From an uncultured Eubacteriales bacterium (GTDB lineage: Bacteria; Bacillota; Clostridia; Oscillospirales; CAG-272): a stretch of DNA of 64,000 bases. Positions 25,217 through 34,749 of this stretch are shown one piece after another. The stretch spans positions 9,600-73,599 of the forward strand of contig URAP01000006.1 in NCBI GenBank assembly GCA_900545935.1, given 5' to 3'. The translations under genes were made by a program, and so were the position numbers. The stretch's first letter is position 1; every line of letters begins with the position of its first letter. Below the pieces are notes generated by a model. That model did no database searches. It was not told the DNA's origin and saw only the letters and a list, made by a program, of their open reading frames with translations.

Positions 25217-28200
25217 ATGAAGAGAACCGATATAAAGAAGATACTTATCATAGGCTCCGGTCCTATCGTCATAGGTCAGGCAGCCGAGTTTGACTATGCG
25301 GGCACACAGGCATGCCTTGCGCTCAAGGAGGAGGGCTACGAGGTCATTCTCATCAACTCAAACCCCGCGACGATAATGACCGATACCACCATTGCCGACA
25401 AGGTGTACATGGAGCCGCTTACGCTTGAATATGTAGCAAAGATAATCCGTTACGAGCGCCCCGACGCGATAGTTCCCGGCATCGGCGGACAGACCGGTCT
25501 TAACCTTGCAATGCAGCTCGAGAAGAAGGGCATCCTCCGCGAATGCGGTGTTGAGCTGCTCGGTACGAGCAGCGAGAGCATCGAGCGCGCAGAGGACAGA
25601 GAACTGTTCAAGGAGATGTGCGAGTCGATAGGCGAGCCTGTCATCCCGTCCGAGATAACCTATAATATCGAGGAGGCGAGAGCCGCGGCAGAGCGCATCG
25701 GCTACCCGATAGTTCTGCGTCCCGCGTTCACTCTCGGAGGTACTGGCGGCGGCTTTGCCGAGAATGCTGCGGAGCTTGAGGAGCTTGCTCCGAATGCGTT
25801 CGCACTCTCTCCCGTTCATCAGGTGCTCATCGAGAAGAGCGTCAAGGGCTATAAGGAGATAGAGTTCGAGGTAATGCGCGACGGCGACGATAACGCCATC
25901 CCGATCTGCGGCATGGAAAATGTCGACCCGGTCGGCGTTCACACCGGCGACTCAATCGTCGTTGCACCCATTCTCTCGCTCTCCGACAGCGACCGCGACA
26001 TGCTCTGCGACAGTGCGCTGCGCATCATCCGTGAACTCAAGATATCCGGCGGCTGCAATGTCCAGTTTGCGCTCGATCCCTGCTCGAGCCGCTATTATCT
26101 CATCGAGGTCAATCCGAGAGTTTCTCGCTCCTCCGCGCTTGCCTCCAAAGCGAGCGGTTATCCCATCGCGCGCGTTACCGCAAAGATAGCGGTCGGCATG
26201 ACCCTTGCCGAGATACCCGTTGCGGGCGGCACGGCAGCTATCGCTCCGAGCCTCGACTATATCGTTGCAAAGTTCCCGCGCTTCCCGTTCGATAAGTTTA
26301 CTACCGTTCCGAATACTCTCGGTACGCAGATGAAGGCAACGGGCGAGGTCATGGGTATCGGCTCGACCCTTGAGGAGTGCTTCCTTAAATCGGTCCGTTC
26401 GCTCGAGATAGGTGTGTGCCATCTCCGTCTCGAGCGCTTCGATTCGGTAGGCAGCGCTGAGCTGCTGTCATACGTTTCGGTATTCCATGACGACAATATA
26501 TATGCGATAGCGGAGCTCTTGCGCCGCGGCGAGAGCATCGAGCGTCTGCATAAGGCTACCATGATAACCGAGCTGTTTCTCGAGTGTATCGCGCGCATCG
26601 TTGATATGGAGAAGAAGCTCGCTGCCGCGCCGAACGATCTCGCGCTGCTGCGCGAGGCAAAGATCATGGGCTTCTCGGATAAGTACATCGCACTGCTCTG
26701 GAACCTCCCCGAGATTGATGTATACAAGCTGCGCCGCGAAAGCGGTATCATCCCCGCGTTCCGCATGGTCGATACCCTCCACACCGGCAGCTACATAGCA
26801 TATCTCTATTCCTCCTACACCGGCGAGAATCAGTCCCGCCTTACCGATAAAAAGAAGATAGTCGTGCTCGGCGCGGGTCCTATCCGTATCGGTCAGGGCG
26901 TCGAGTTTGACTACTCCACCGTTCACGCGGTGCAGACCATTCGCCGCGCGGGCTACGAGGCTATCATCATCAATAACAACCCCGAGACGGTCTCCACCGA
27001 CTATACCACATCGGACAAGCTCTATTTCGAGCCGCTCACTCCCGAGGATGTTATGGCTATCATCGACTATGAGCAGCCTGACGGCGTTATCGCCTCGCTC
27101 GGCGGTCAGACGGCTATTAACCTTGCGCAGCCGCTCGCAGAGCGCGGTGTTAAGATAATCGGCACCGACTGTGAGGCTATCGAGCGTGCAGAGAACCGCA
27201 AGAGCTTCGAGCGCATTCTTCGCGAGCTCTGTATCCCACAGCCGCAGGGCAGGGCGGTCACTAATGTCGAGGACGGAATCCGCGCCGCCGCAGAGATCGG
27301 CTACCCCGTGCTTGTACGGCCGAGCTTTGTTCTCGGCGGCAGAGCTATGGAGATAGTGGCGAATGAGGAGATGCTCCGCCATTACCTCAAGACTGCGGTC
27401 GAGGTCGATACCGACAAGCCCGTGCTTGTCGATCACTATATCCAGGGTAAGGAGGTCGAGGTCGACGCGGTCTGCGACGGTCACGACGTATTTGTTCCCG
27501 GTATAATGGAGCTTGTCGAGCGTACGGGCGTACATTCGGGCGACTCCATCAGTGTTTATCCGTCCTATTCCATCTCGGATAAGGTCAAGGGTACCATCCT
27601 CGGCTACGCAAAGAAGCTCGGACTCGGCATCGGTATCGTAGGTTTGTACAACATCCAGTTTATCGTTGACGAGCACGACGATGTTTATATTATCGAGGTC
27701 AACCCGCGCTCCTCGCGTACCGTACCGTTCCTCTCCAAGGCAACCGGCTACTCGCTCGCCGATATTGCGACCGATGTCATACTCGGCAAGAGCCTCAAGG
27801 AGCAGGGTATCTTCGGCATCTATCCCGATGAAAAGAGCCGCCACTACGTTAAGGCGCCCGTGTTCTCGTCCGGCAAGCTCAAGGGTCTGGATTTCTATCT
27901 CTCCCCCGAGATGAAGTCTACGGGCGAAGCTATCGGCTACGACCGCTCGCTCTCCCGCGCGATGTATAAGGCGCTTCAGGCATCGGGCATGAAGCTGCAG
28001 AACTACGGCACCGTTGTCGTTACCCTTGCCGACGAGGACAAGGAGGAGGCGCTCCCGATGGTGCGCAGCTTCTACAATATGGGCTTTAACATCGCCGCTA
28101 CCGTGGGTACGGCGGAATTCCTCAAGAAGAACGGCATCCGCACACATAAGCTCGGTAAGATATCCGAGGGCAGCAACGAGATACTTGATTTCATCCGATC

Positions 28201-28390
28201 CGGCTTTGTCAGCTATGTTATCAACACACGTGCGATATCCTCCGGCGTTCACTATAAGGACGGCGGCGAGATACGCCGCTGCGCGACCGAAAACGGTGTT
28301 ACTATCTTTACATCGCTCGATACCGTGCGCATCGTCACCGAGGTGCTTGAAGAAATGACAATTTCGGTATCTACTATAGATGCCGAGTAA
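25217..28390 (+). CDS. carB: Carbamoyl phosphate synthase large subunit
   Basis: The 1057-residue large subunit makes carbamoyl phosphate from bicarbonate, ammonia and two ATP. It shows the expected two homologous halves: the first opens with KKILIIGSGPIVIGQAAEFDYAG, and the second near residue 550 with KKIVVLGAGPIRIGQGVEFDYS, each followed by an ATP-grasp domain. The last about 130 residues are the MGS-like allosteric domain. A good AAGGAGAAG site precedes it. The glutaminase subunit gene carA is not in the operon or the window, so it must lie elsewhere. Confidence 0.97.
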   Translation: MKRTDIKKILIIGSGPIVIGQAAEFDYAGTQACLALKEEGYEVILINSNPATIMTDTTIADKVYMEPLTLEYVAKIIRYERPDAIVPGIGGQTGLNLAMQLEKKGILRECGVELLGTSSESIERAEDRELFKEMCESIGEPVIPSEITYNIEEARAAAERIGYPIVLRPAFTLGGTGGGFAENAAELEELAPNAFALSPVHQVLIEKSVKGYKEIEFEVMRDGDDNAIPICGMENVDPVGVHTGDSIVVAPILSLSDSDRDMLCDSALRIIRELKISGGCNVQFALDPCSSRYYLIEVNPRVSRSSALASKASGYPIARVTAKIAVGMTLAEIPVAGGTAAIAPSLDYIVAKFPRFPFDKFTTVPNTLGTQMKATGEVMGIGSTLEECFLKSVRSLEIGVCHLRLERFDSVGSAELLSYVSVFHDDNIYAIAELLRRGESIERLHKATMITELFLECIARIVDMEKKLAAAPNDLALLREAKIMGFSDKYIALLWNLPEIDVYKLRRESGIIPAFRMVDTLHTGSYIAYLYSSYTGENQSRLTDKKKIVVLGAGPIRIGQGVEFDYSTVHAVQTIRRAGYEAIIINNNPETVSTDYTTSDKLYFEPLTPEDVMAIIDYEQPDGVIASLGGQTAINLAQPLAERGVKIIGTDCEAIERAENRKSFERILRELCIPQPQGRAVTNVEDGIRAAAEIGYPVLVRPSFVLGGRAMEIVANEEMLRHYLKTAVEVDTDKPVLVDHYIQGKEVEVDAVCDGHDVFVPGIMELVERTGVHSGDSISVYPSYSISDKVKGTILGYAKKLGLGIGIVGLYNIQFIVDEHDDVYIIEVNPRSSRTVPFLSKATGYSLADIATDVILGKSLKEQGIFGIYPDEKSRHYVKAPVFSSGKLKGLDFYLSPEMKSTGEAIGYDRSLSRAMYKALQASGMKLQNYGTVVVTLADEDKEEALPMVRSFYNMGFNIAATVGTAEFLKKNGIRTHKLGKISEGSNEILDFIRSGFVSYVINTRAISSGVHYKDGGEIRRCATENGVTIFTSLDTVRIVTEVLEEMTISVSTIDAE

Positions 28391-28416
28391 TTCGGCACCA
28401 TACTGCATAATATCTC

Positions 28417-28454
28417 ATCCGCCGCAGGCTTTTTACGGTCTGCGGCGGATCTTT
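28417..28454 (+). terminator. Terminator of the pyr operon
   Basis: ATCCGCCGCAG (28417-28427) pairs perfectly with CTGCGGCGGAT (28440-28450), followed by a short CTTTAGTTT tract. Confidence 0.85.
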
Positions 28455-28574
28455 AGTTTCATCACGCTTAATTGTGAAACACAGCCCCTGTTCAAATTCC
28501 GCGCAGGTTCCATTCGCCCTGACACATTAACCCTGCGGTAAATTGTTACGTTTTTTCGGTTCGGCGTGAAAAGG

Positions 28575-28603
28575 TTGACGGCGGGAGTGCTGTTTGGTAT
28601 AAT
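28575..28603 (+). promoter_or_regulatory. Promoter of the DUF1538 / P-II operon
   Basis: TTGACG (28575-28580), a 17-base spacer and TATAAT (28598-28603), leaving a leader of about 140 bases. Confidence 0.8.
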
Positions 28604-28750
28604 AAAGAAGTATAATACATCAGAGAGATATACCGCAGACGGATGTCATGGAGCTATGTGTGAATGCTGTTGCCTATATATACTGTGCTGTTGTATGATG
28701 AAAGTAAGCCGATATGCCGACGAAAGGCGAGAACCGAAAGGAGACGATAG

Positions 28751-30313
28751 ATGAAGCTGCTGAAGCTCGGAAACCGTAATATACCCGCCCTTGAGCGAAC
28801 CCGTACCGCGCTGACCGAAAAGCTGCGCGAGTCTGCGCTGTCGGTGCTGCCGATAATGCTGATAGTAACGCTGCTCTGCCTATGCATAGCACCGATGCAG
28901 CCGGAGCTGCTGCTCTCATTTCTTTTGGGCACGGTCATGCTCGTGGTCGGAATGGGACTGTTTTCGCTCGGGGCGGAGCACTCGATGACCGAGATAGGAA
29001 ACAAGATAGGAACGGCGCTGACGCGGACGAGAAATCTTCCGCTCATACTCGGCGTGTCGTTTATTCTCGGCTTTGCGATAACGATAGCCGAGCCGGATCT
29101 TCAGGTGCTCGCGGACACCGTTCCGCATATCGACAGCACGGTTCTGCTTGCTGTCGTTGGCGCGGGTGTTGGGCTGTTCATGTCGGTGTGCATGCTCCGC
29201 ATAATGTACGGTGTCAGGCTCAGATGGGTGCTGCTCGGAAGCTATGCCGTCGTTTTTCTGCTCGCATCGCTCACCGACCCGCGCTTTCTTTCCATCGCCT
29301 TTGATTCGGGCGGAGTCACAACGGGACCGATGACCGTACCGTTCATACTTGCACTTGGCGTGGGAGTTTCAAATGTGCGAAGTGACGACCGCGCGGAAGC
29401 GGACAGCTTCGGACTTGTCGCGCTTTGCTCGATAGGTCCGATAATCGCCGTTATGTTGCTCGGGCTTCTCGTTGGTGACAGCGAGGGCGCATTCGAACTT
29501 GTATCTGCAAGCTACGGCAGCACCGTTGAAATAGGTCGGGGCTTTATCTCGGCGCTGCCCGTTTACATCAGGGAGACGGCGGTCGCTATGCTGCCGATAA
29601 TCGCTATCTTTCTGATATTTCAGCTGCTCGTTTTTCGCATGAGCCGTCGGAGATTCCTTTCGGTGCTGTTCGGTATAGCGTATACATACGTCGGGCTCGT
29701 TCTGTTTCTCACGGGCGTAAACGTCGGCTTTTCCGCGCTCGGTGCGGCACTCGGCGCTGCTATGACCGAGGGGTGGCTGAGGTATCTGCTTATCCCGCTG
29801 TCGGCGCTGCTCGGATGGTTCATTATCTCGGCTGAGCCTGCGGTCGCAGTGCTCGAGCATCAGATAGAAGAGGTCAGTGCGGGCGCGATATCAGGCAAGG
29901 TCATAAAGCGCAGCCTGTCGTTCGCGATAGCTCTCGCAATGGCGCTCTCAATGCTGCGCGTTATGACCGGAATATCGCTGCTCTGGTTTACTGTGCCCGG
30001 CTATGCCGCCTCGCTCCTGCTGTCGTTCTTCGTGCCTGACATATATACCGCCATTGCATTCGATTCGGGCGGTGTCGCATCGGGTCCGATGACCGCAACC
30101 TTTATGCTTCGCTTTATGATGGGCGCGAGTCTCGCGCTCGGCGGGGATGTGCTGTCGGATGCTTTCGGAATAGTCGCGCTTGTCGCAATGATGCCGCTGC
30201 TGTCTATACAGCTCGTCGGTTTTTACTACGGCAGGATCGCGCCGAAGCGTCAGCCCGAGACCGAGAGCTACGGCGATTACGATATTATCGAGCTGTGGGA
30301 GGAGTCCGCATGA
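28751..30313 (+). CDS. DUF1538-family membrane protein with two internal repeats
   Basis: This 520-residue protein has about 12-14 hydrophobic segments. The two halves repeat each other: IAFDSGGVTTGPMT at residues 182-195 and IAFDSGGVASGPMT at 434-447, each preceded by similar helices. This is the DUF1538 pattern, a family of uncharacterised membrane proteins that look like transporters. AAAGGAG precedes the ATG at 28751. Its stop overlaps the start of a P-II-like protein gene by four bases, so the pair probably forms a transporter with its nucleotide-sensing regulator. The substrate is unknown. Confidence 0.85.
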   Translation: MKLLKLGNRNIPALERTRTALTEKLRESALSVLPIMLIVTLLCLCIAPMQPELLLSFLLGTVMLVVGMGLFSLGAEHSMTEIGNKIGTALTRTRNLPLILGVSFILGFAITIAEPDLQVLADTVPHIDSTVLLAVVGAGVGLFMSVCMLRIMYGVRLRWVLLGSYAVVFLLASLTDPRFLSIAFDSGGVTTGPMTVPFILALGVGVSNVRSDDRAEADSFGLVALCSIGPIIAVMLLGLLVGDSEGAFELVSASYGSTVEIGRGFISALPVYIRETAVAMLPIIAIFLIFQLLVFRMSRRRFLSVLFGIAYTYVGLVLFLTGVNVGFSALGAALGAAMTEGWLRYLLIPLSALLGWFIISAEPAVAVLEHQIEEVSAGAISGKVIKRSLSFAIALAMALSMLRVMTGISLLWFTVPGYAASLLLSFFVPDIYTAIAFDSGGVASGPMTATFMLRFMMGASLALGGDVLSDAFGIVALVAMMPLLSIQLVGFYYGRIAPKRQPETESYGDYDIIELWEESA

Positions 30314-30975
30314 ACTATGTTATTTCGATAACCAAGCCCGAGGCGATGCCGCATCTTGAGCAGCTCTGCAGCGAGCTGTCCGTTCCGATATGCGTGAGTA
30401 TGCACGGCAGAGGAACGGCGACGGGAAGTATGCGCGAGCTGCTCGGAATAGAGTCGAGCGAGCGGCAGGTAATGCTGTCGGTCGCATCGCGTGAGAAAAC
30501 AAGGGTGCTTATAGAGGAGCAGCGACGCAGACTGCATCTCGGTGTACCGGGGCACGGGATAGTCATCGCCGTGCCGATAAAAAGCGTAGGAGGAGGCAAG
30601 ACAATGGCAATGCTGAGAGGAAACGAGCCGATGGAAAAGAGCGCGCCGCCGCAGAGCTGCTCGCACGAGCTGATAGTGATAATTGCGGGCAAGGGGCAGA
30701 CCGATCGCGTTATGAACGCAGCCCGCGAGGCGGGAGCACGCGGCGGTACCGTGCTGCACGGAAAGGGCACAGGCAGCGGTGCGGAGAAATTTCATAATAT
30801 CTCCATTGCCGAGGAGAAGGAGGTAATTCTCATCGTCTCCGATACCGAAAATAAGGCCGCCATCATGCGCGCCGTGCTCATGATGGCGGGACCCGATACC
30901 GAGTCGGGCGCGGTGGTCTTTTCGCTGCCGACGACCGCGGTCGCGGGCTTCGGCTTTCCCGATACCGAGCTGTGA
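30310..30975 (+). CDS. Tandem P-II-like signalling protein
   Basis: This 221-residue cytoplasmic protein appears to hold two ferredoxin-like P-II domains in one chain. The first spans residues about 1-105 (YVISITKPEAMPHLEQLCSE, a flexible MHGRGTATGS loop, ending GIVIAVPI). The second spans about 120-215 (HELIVIIAGKGQTDRVMNAA, TVLHGKGTGSG, EEKEVILIVSD). P-II proteins sense energy or nitrogen by binding nucleotides or 2-oxoglutarate and gate partner transporters. The ATG at 30310 lies in the ATGA overlap with the DUF1538 gene, which supports a direct partnership. Confidence 0.82.
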   Translation: MNYVISITKPEAMPHLEQLCSELSVPICVSMHGRGTATGSMRELLGIESSERQVMLSVASREKTRVLIEEQRRRLHLGVPGHGIVIAVPIKSVGGGKTMAMLRGNEPMEKSAPPQSCSHELIVIIAGKGQTDRVMNAAREAGARGGTVLHGKGTGSGAEKFHNISIAEEKEVILIVSDTENKAAIMRAVLMMAGPDTESGAVVFSLPTTAVAGFGFPDTEL

Positions 30976-31145
30976 GATGATAATTTTGCTGTTATTTCGG
31001 AGTATTTATGCATATATCGTGCAATTATTAATTCGCAGATGCGCGCTTAATATGTCTATCAAGACGTGACGGCATTGTCTTAGATTAATAGAAACGAAAA
31101 AATGTGTAATACTAAATATGTGTGCCATGCGGCAGGGAGGAAAAA

Positions 31146-32126
31146 ATGAAAACAATTGCGTTTTTTGACTCGAAAAAATATGATATAGAAGCCTTTGAGG
31201 CGGTGAACGACGGCAGATACGAGCTGCGCTGGTACGACACAAAGCTGAGCATCGACTCGGTCGAGCTCGCGCGCGGGAAGGATGCCGTGTGCTGCTTTGT
31301 AAACGATACCGTCGACCGCGCGGTTATAGACCGGCTGTGCGATATGGGTATCGGGCTGCTGCTCGTCCGCTGCGCGGGCTACAACAATGTCGATCTGTCC
31401 GCTGCAAAGGGCAGACTGCGCGTTATGCGCGTGCCCGCCTACTCGCCGCACGCTATCGCGGAGCATGCGATGGCGCTGCTGCTGACGCTCGAGCGAAAGA
31501 TACACAAGGCATATATCCGCTCGCGTGATTTCAATTTCGACCTGACCGACCTGACAGGACATACCCTGTACGGAAAGACGGTCGGCGTCGTAGGTACGGG
31601 CAAGATAGGCTACGCCTTTGCAAACATCTGCCGCGGCTTCGGCATGCGCGTGCTCGCGTCCGACCCGTATCCGAATCCGTCGCTTGAAGCGGAGTACGTT
31701 CCGCTCGACCGTTTGATAGAGGAGAGCAATGTCATCTCGCTGCACTGCCCGCTGACCGATGAAAACTATCACATGATAAACGCCGATACAATCGCGCGCA
31801 TGAAGAACCGCGTTGTGATAATCAATACCTCGCGCGGCGGACTTATTGACTCTGCGGCGCTGCTCGCGGGGCTCAAGGGCGGCAAGGTACGCGCTGCGGG
31901 ACTCGATGTTTATGAGGAGGAAGCGGGGCTGTTCTTCAGCGATAACTCGGCAAAGGTCGATATCGCCGACACATTGCGCCTGCTTATCTCGCTGCCGAAT
32001 GTCGTCGTCACCTCACATCAGGGCTACCTGACGTATGAGGCGCTGCACAATATTGCCTCAACAACGCTCGAAAATGCCGATGCATTCTTTGGCGGCAGAG
32101 AGAGCGAAAATGAGGTCGGAATCTGA
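31146..32126 (+). CDS. D-lactate dehydrogenase-type 2-hydroxyacid dehydrogenase
   Basis: The 326-residue NAD-dependent enzyme probably reduces pyruvate to D-lactate (LdhA group). The nucleotide-binding motif VGVVGTGKIGYAFANI is near residue 145. The conserved Arg (INTSRGGLIDS), the Glu (ALLAGLKGGKVRAAGLDVYEEE) and the catalytic His in TSHQGYLTYEAL are all visible. The ATG at 31146 follows GGGAGGAAAAA; an earlier start at 31122 adds eight residues and lacks a site. It would recycle NADH downstream of the pyruvate kinase. No confident promoter or Rex operator was found in the 170 bases upstream. Confidence 0.92.
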   Translation: MKTIAFFDSKKYDIEAFEAVNDGRYELRWYDTKLSIDSVELARGKDAVCCFVNDTVDRAVIDRLCDMGIGLLLVRCAGYNNVDLSAAKGRLRVMRVPAYSPHAIAEHAMALLLTLERKIHKAYIRSRDFNFDLTDLTGHTLYGKTVGVVGTGKIGYAFANICRGFGMRVLASDPYPNPSLEAEYVPLDRLIEESNVISLHCPLTDENYHMINADTIARMKNRVVIINTSRGGLIDSAALLAGLKGGKVRAAGLDVYEEEAGLFFSDNSAKVDIADTLRLLISLPNVVVTSHQGYLTYEALHNIASTTLENADAFFGGRESENEVGI

Positions 32127-32270
32127 CAATGTGCGGATGCAGCGCGATTAATGCTTGCGACACCGTTCAGAGGTTTAATATATTTAGATCGAGGTATGGA
32201 CCTTGCGCAAAAGCCCGAACAGTGTCACAGCTGCGGTTGGATGCAGATACTACGGAATAATTCAGAAAGT

Positions 32271-32317
32271 AAAACAGCGATATCGGGGGCGAACATGTCC
32301 CCGATATCGCTGTTTTT
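32271..32317. terminator. Bidirectional terminator between ldhA-like and rubrerythrin genes
   Basis: A 14-bp perfect stem (CAGCGATATCGGGG, 32275-32288 with 32299-32312) is flanked by AAAA on the left and TTTTT on the right. It serves the two convergent genes. Confidence 0.93.
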
Positions 32318-32382
32318 GCCGTAACCGTCGGCGCTTGTATAGCATCGTGCTCGGCATGCCATGCGGCTGCGCCGATGCCCGA

Positions 32383-32934
32383 TCACTTACCGAAATATCT
32401 CTTGAGCAGACCTGCGAAAGCCTTGCCGTGGCGGGCTTCGTCTCTTGCCATCTCATGTACGGTGTCGTGAATGGCATCGAGGTTCAGCTTCTTTGCGAGA
32501 GCGGCAAGCTCGGTCTTACCCTTGGTCGCGCCGCATTCAGCCTCTACACGCATGGCAAGGTTGCGCTCGGTGGAATCGGTAACGCACTCGCCGAGCATTT
32601 CTGCGAACTTAGCTGCGTGCTCAGCCTCCTCAAGTGCTGCCTTCTCCCAGTACAGACCTATTTCGGGATAGCCCTCTCTGTGTGCGACTCTCGACATAGC
32701 GAGATACATGCCGACCTCGGAGCACTCGCCCTCAAAATTGGCGCGGAGACCGTCAATGATCTCCTGCGGGCAGTCCTTTGCAATGCCGACAACATGCTCG
32801 GCAGCCCATGTCATCCCCTCGTCGTCCTTTACCTCAACGAACTTGTCTCCTGTTGCTTTGCAGCGGGGGCAGAGGTCGGGACGGACATCAGACTCAATTA
32901 TTTCACCGCAAACGGTACATCTCCACTTTTTCAT
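32383..32934 (-). CDS. Reverse-type rubrerythrin (N-terminal rubredoxin domain)
   Basis: The 183-residue non-haem iron peroxidase detoxifies hydrogen peroxide in anaerobes. The rubredoxin Fe(SCys)4 site is at the N-terminus (CTVC near residue 6 and CPRC near 22), the opposite of classical rubrerythrin. The diiron four-helix bundle follows, with Glu ligands in [11 protein letters not shown] near 68, EEAEHAAKF near 101 and the distal [15 protein letters not shown] precedes the ATG. Monocistronic with a consensus promoter. Confidence 0.94.
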   Translation of the reverse strand: MKKWRCTVCGEIIESDVRPDLCPRCKATGDKFVEVKDDEGMTWAAEHVVGIAKDCPQEIIDGLRANFEGECSEVGMYLAMSRVAHREGYPEIGLYWEKAALEEAEHAAKFAEMLGECVTDSTERNLAMRVEAECGATKGKTELAALAKKLNLDAIHDTVHEMARDEARHGKAFAGLLKRYFGK

Positions 32935-32987
32935 ACGAATTTTCTCCTTTCCAGATCTTCGTTTTATGGGATGATCTCCCCGACATG

Positions 32988-33016
32988 ATTATAGCAAAAT
33001 ATCTGTACAAAGTCAA
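32988..33016 (-). promoter_or_regulatory. Promoter of the rubrerythrin gene
   Basis: On the minus strand, TTGACT (33011-33016), a 17-base spacer and TATAAT (32988-32993), about 55 bases before the start. Confidence 0.85.
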
Positions 33017-33114
33017 TATTTACCGAAAAATTGTTTTCTCGACTCGATAATCTTTTGCAAACAGCAATAATTGTCGACAAACACCGCCGCACATTTCGCT
33101 TGTAATAATAATCA

Positions 33115-33147
33115 AACAAAATACCGCCCGGCTGAGGTGCCGGACGG
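33115..33147 (-). terminator. Terminator of the MATE gene
   Basis: On the minus strand, CCGTCCGGC pairs with GCCGGGCGG (33124-33147, one G-T pair) and is followed by TATTTTGTTT. Confidence 0.8.
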
Positions 33148-33160
33148 CAGGGGCATATTA

Positions 33161-34543
33161 TTAAACGAGCTTGTTTGCCCAGTCGCCGCGGCGGAGCAGC
33201 AGATATCCGATCAGCGCCTTGATGATGTCGGTAAATGTGACTATAATAAAGGCGGTATGTATCTCAAGCCCGACGATGTTCATCAGCAGATACGCGAGCG
33301 GAGCGACGAAAAAGCACATGAAAATACTGTCGAACAGCATAGTGACGAGTATTTTTCCACCCGAGCGCAGCGTGAAGTATGAGCAGTAGCCGAAGGCGGC
33401 GAACGGCGTTGCCGCAGCGGTGATTATTATCATAAAGGTCGCGAGCGAGCGCACCTCGTCTGTCGTATTGTAAATGCGCGGAAAGAGGGGCGAGAGTGCG
33501 ATGAGCAGTCCGCTTATCACTACCGTGCAGCACATTGAAAAGGCTATCATCTTGCGGTTTGCGTCCTTTGCCTCTTCTATCCTGTCGGCGCCGAGATGGT
33601 TGCCGAGTATGATGGCGATAGCGCTGCCGAGCGACTTGTAGACGATATCGAATACCTCAGCGACCGTGAGACAGATGTTCTGCGCCGCAACGACGGTGAG
33701 CCCCGCTCCCGAGTATATCTGATTTCGGAACGTCATGCCGAATACCCACAGACCCTCATTGAGCATGAGCGGCATACCCTTGACCGTTATCTCGCGGACG
33801 AGATGCCCCGGAATGTAGAGCGAGCGGAACGCGCCGACCGCGAACGGACAGCGGAGCTTGTTTCTGTGCGTCCATACAGCGAGCACGGCGAGCTCGACAA
33901 AGCGCGAGGTAACAGTCGCTATCGCAGCGCCTACCGCACCGAGCCTGGGCGCGCCGAGCAGACCGAAGATGAGTATAAGATTCAGACAGAAGTTAGTCAC
34001 GACCGCCGCGATGCTTGCGACCATCGGGATCATAGCGCTGCCGGTCTCGCGAAGCGTTGACGAATACGCCTGAGAAAGCGCATACGGTATAAGTCCGAAC
34101 AGCGCCGCAAGCAGGTATTTTTTGCCCTCCGCAAGCGTCAGCGCCGTGTCTGCGCCCGAGCCGTCTGCGTGCAGAAAAAGCGATATCAGCCCGTCGCCGA
34201 AGCATAAAAATATTGCGATGCCGACCGCTGCCGTCAGGAGATTGACTATTATCTTGAAGCGAAAGGTATAGCGAACGCCGTCCGTGTTTCCTGTGCCGTG
34301 ATACTGCGCGGTGAATATTCCCGCCGCAGATACCGCACCGAAGAGCAGCAGCTGCAGAACGAACAGCAGCTGATTGACGATGGATACGCCCGACATTACC
34401 TCTGTGCCGAGCCGCCCGACCATAATGTTGTCGAGCAGGCTGACAAAATTCGTTATTCCGTTCTGTATCATTATCGGCACCGCCACCGCAAGAACCGAGC
34501 GGTAGAATGCCTTGCTTCCTATGTATTTTTTAATGTTAGCCAT
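33161..34543 (-). CDS. MATE family efflux transporter
   Basis: This 460-residue protein has twelve predicted membrane helices in two MatE halves. It probably exports cationic drugs or metabolites in exchange for Na+ or H+. Family features are VPIMIQNGITNFVSLLDNIMVG near residue 17, a GAVSAAGIFTAQYHG segment near 70, and GMPLMLNEGLWVFGMTF near the second-half start. The ribosome binding site (AAGAAAG) is weak, so the exact start is less certain. No partner gene is adjacent on the same strand apart from the isomerase upstream, which has its own terminator. Confidence 0.92.
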   Translation of the reverse strand: MANIKKYIGSKAFYRSVLAVAVPIMIQNGITNFVSLLDNIMVGRLGTEVMSGVSIVNQLLFVLQLLLFGAVSAAGIFTAQYHGTGNTDGVRYTFRFKIIVNLLTAAVGIAIFLCFGDGLISLFLHADGSGADTALTLAEGKKYLLAALFGLIPYALSQAYSSTLRETGSAMIPMVASIAAVVTNFCLNLILIFGLLGAPRLGAVGAAIATVTSRFVELAVLAVWTHRNKLRCPFAVGAFRSLYIPGHLVREITVKGMPLMLNEGLWVFGMTFRNQIYSGAGLTVVAAQNICLTVAEVFDIVYKSLGSAIAIILGNHLGADRIEEAKDANRKMIAFSMCCTVVISGLLIALSPLFPRIYNTTDEVRSLATFMIIITAAATPFAAFGYCSYFTLRSGGKILVTMLFDSIFMCFFVAPLAYLLMNIVGLEIHTAFIIVTFTDIIKALIGYLLLRRGDWANKLV

Positions 34544-34591
34544 ATATCTTTCTTTTCGGCTGCCGTGTGCCGCGGCAGTCTTGTTTTTCTC

Positions 34592-34636
34592 AGAAATTAA
34601 AGGTACAAGAGCAGCTCTTGTTCCGCTCTTGTACCT
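34592..34636 (-). terminator. Terminator of the sugar isomerase gene, with alternative pairings
   Basis: AGGTACAAGAGC (34601-34612) pairs with GCTCTTGTACCT (34625-34636). On the minus strand it is followed by TTTAATTTCT. A third copy of the arm (GCTCTTG, 34613-34619) allows an alternative, shorter hairpin. Confidence 0.8.
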
Positions 34637-34749
34637 ATGAATATTAATCGCTTCCCGCTCCGCGCGCCGATGTACGGTATGCAGAGCAACTGTGCCCGCT
34701 CTCTTGGCGGGGAAAGCCGCGAGCCGAATCGTGCAGGTCTCTGCGGTTA

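Noticed and set aside
26468..28408. A 646-codon open frame on the minus strand opposite carB
   Set aside because: Long GC-rich antisense frames are common in this window. This one has no family resemblance and carB is unambiguous.
30976..31145. A Rex operator before the D-lactate dehydrogenase gene
   Set aside because: No TTGTGAA-n4-TTCACAA-like dyad is present in the 170 bases before the start.
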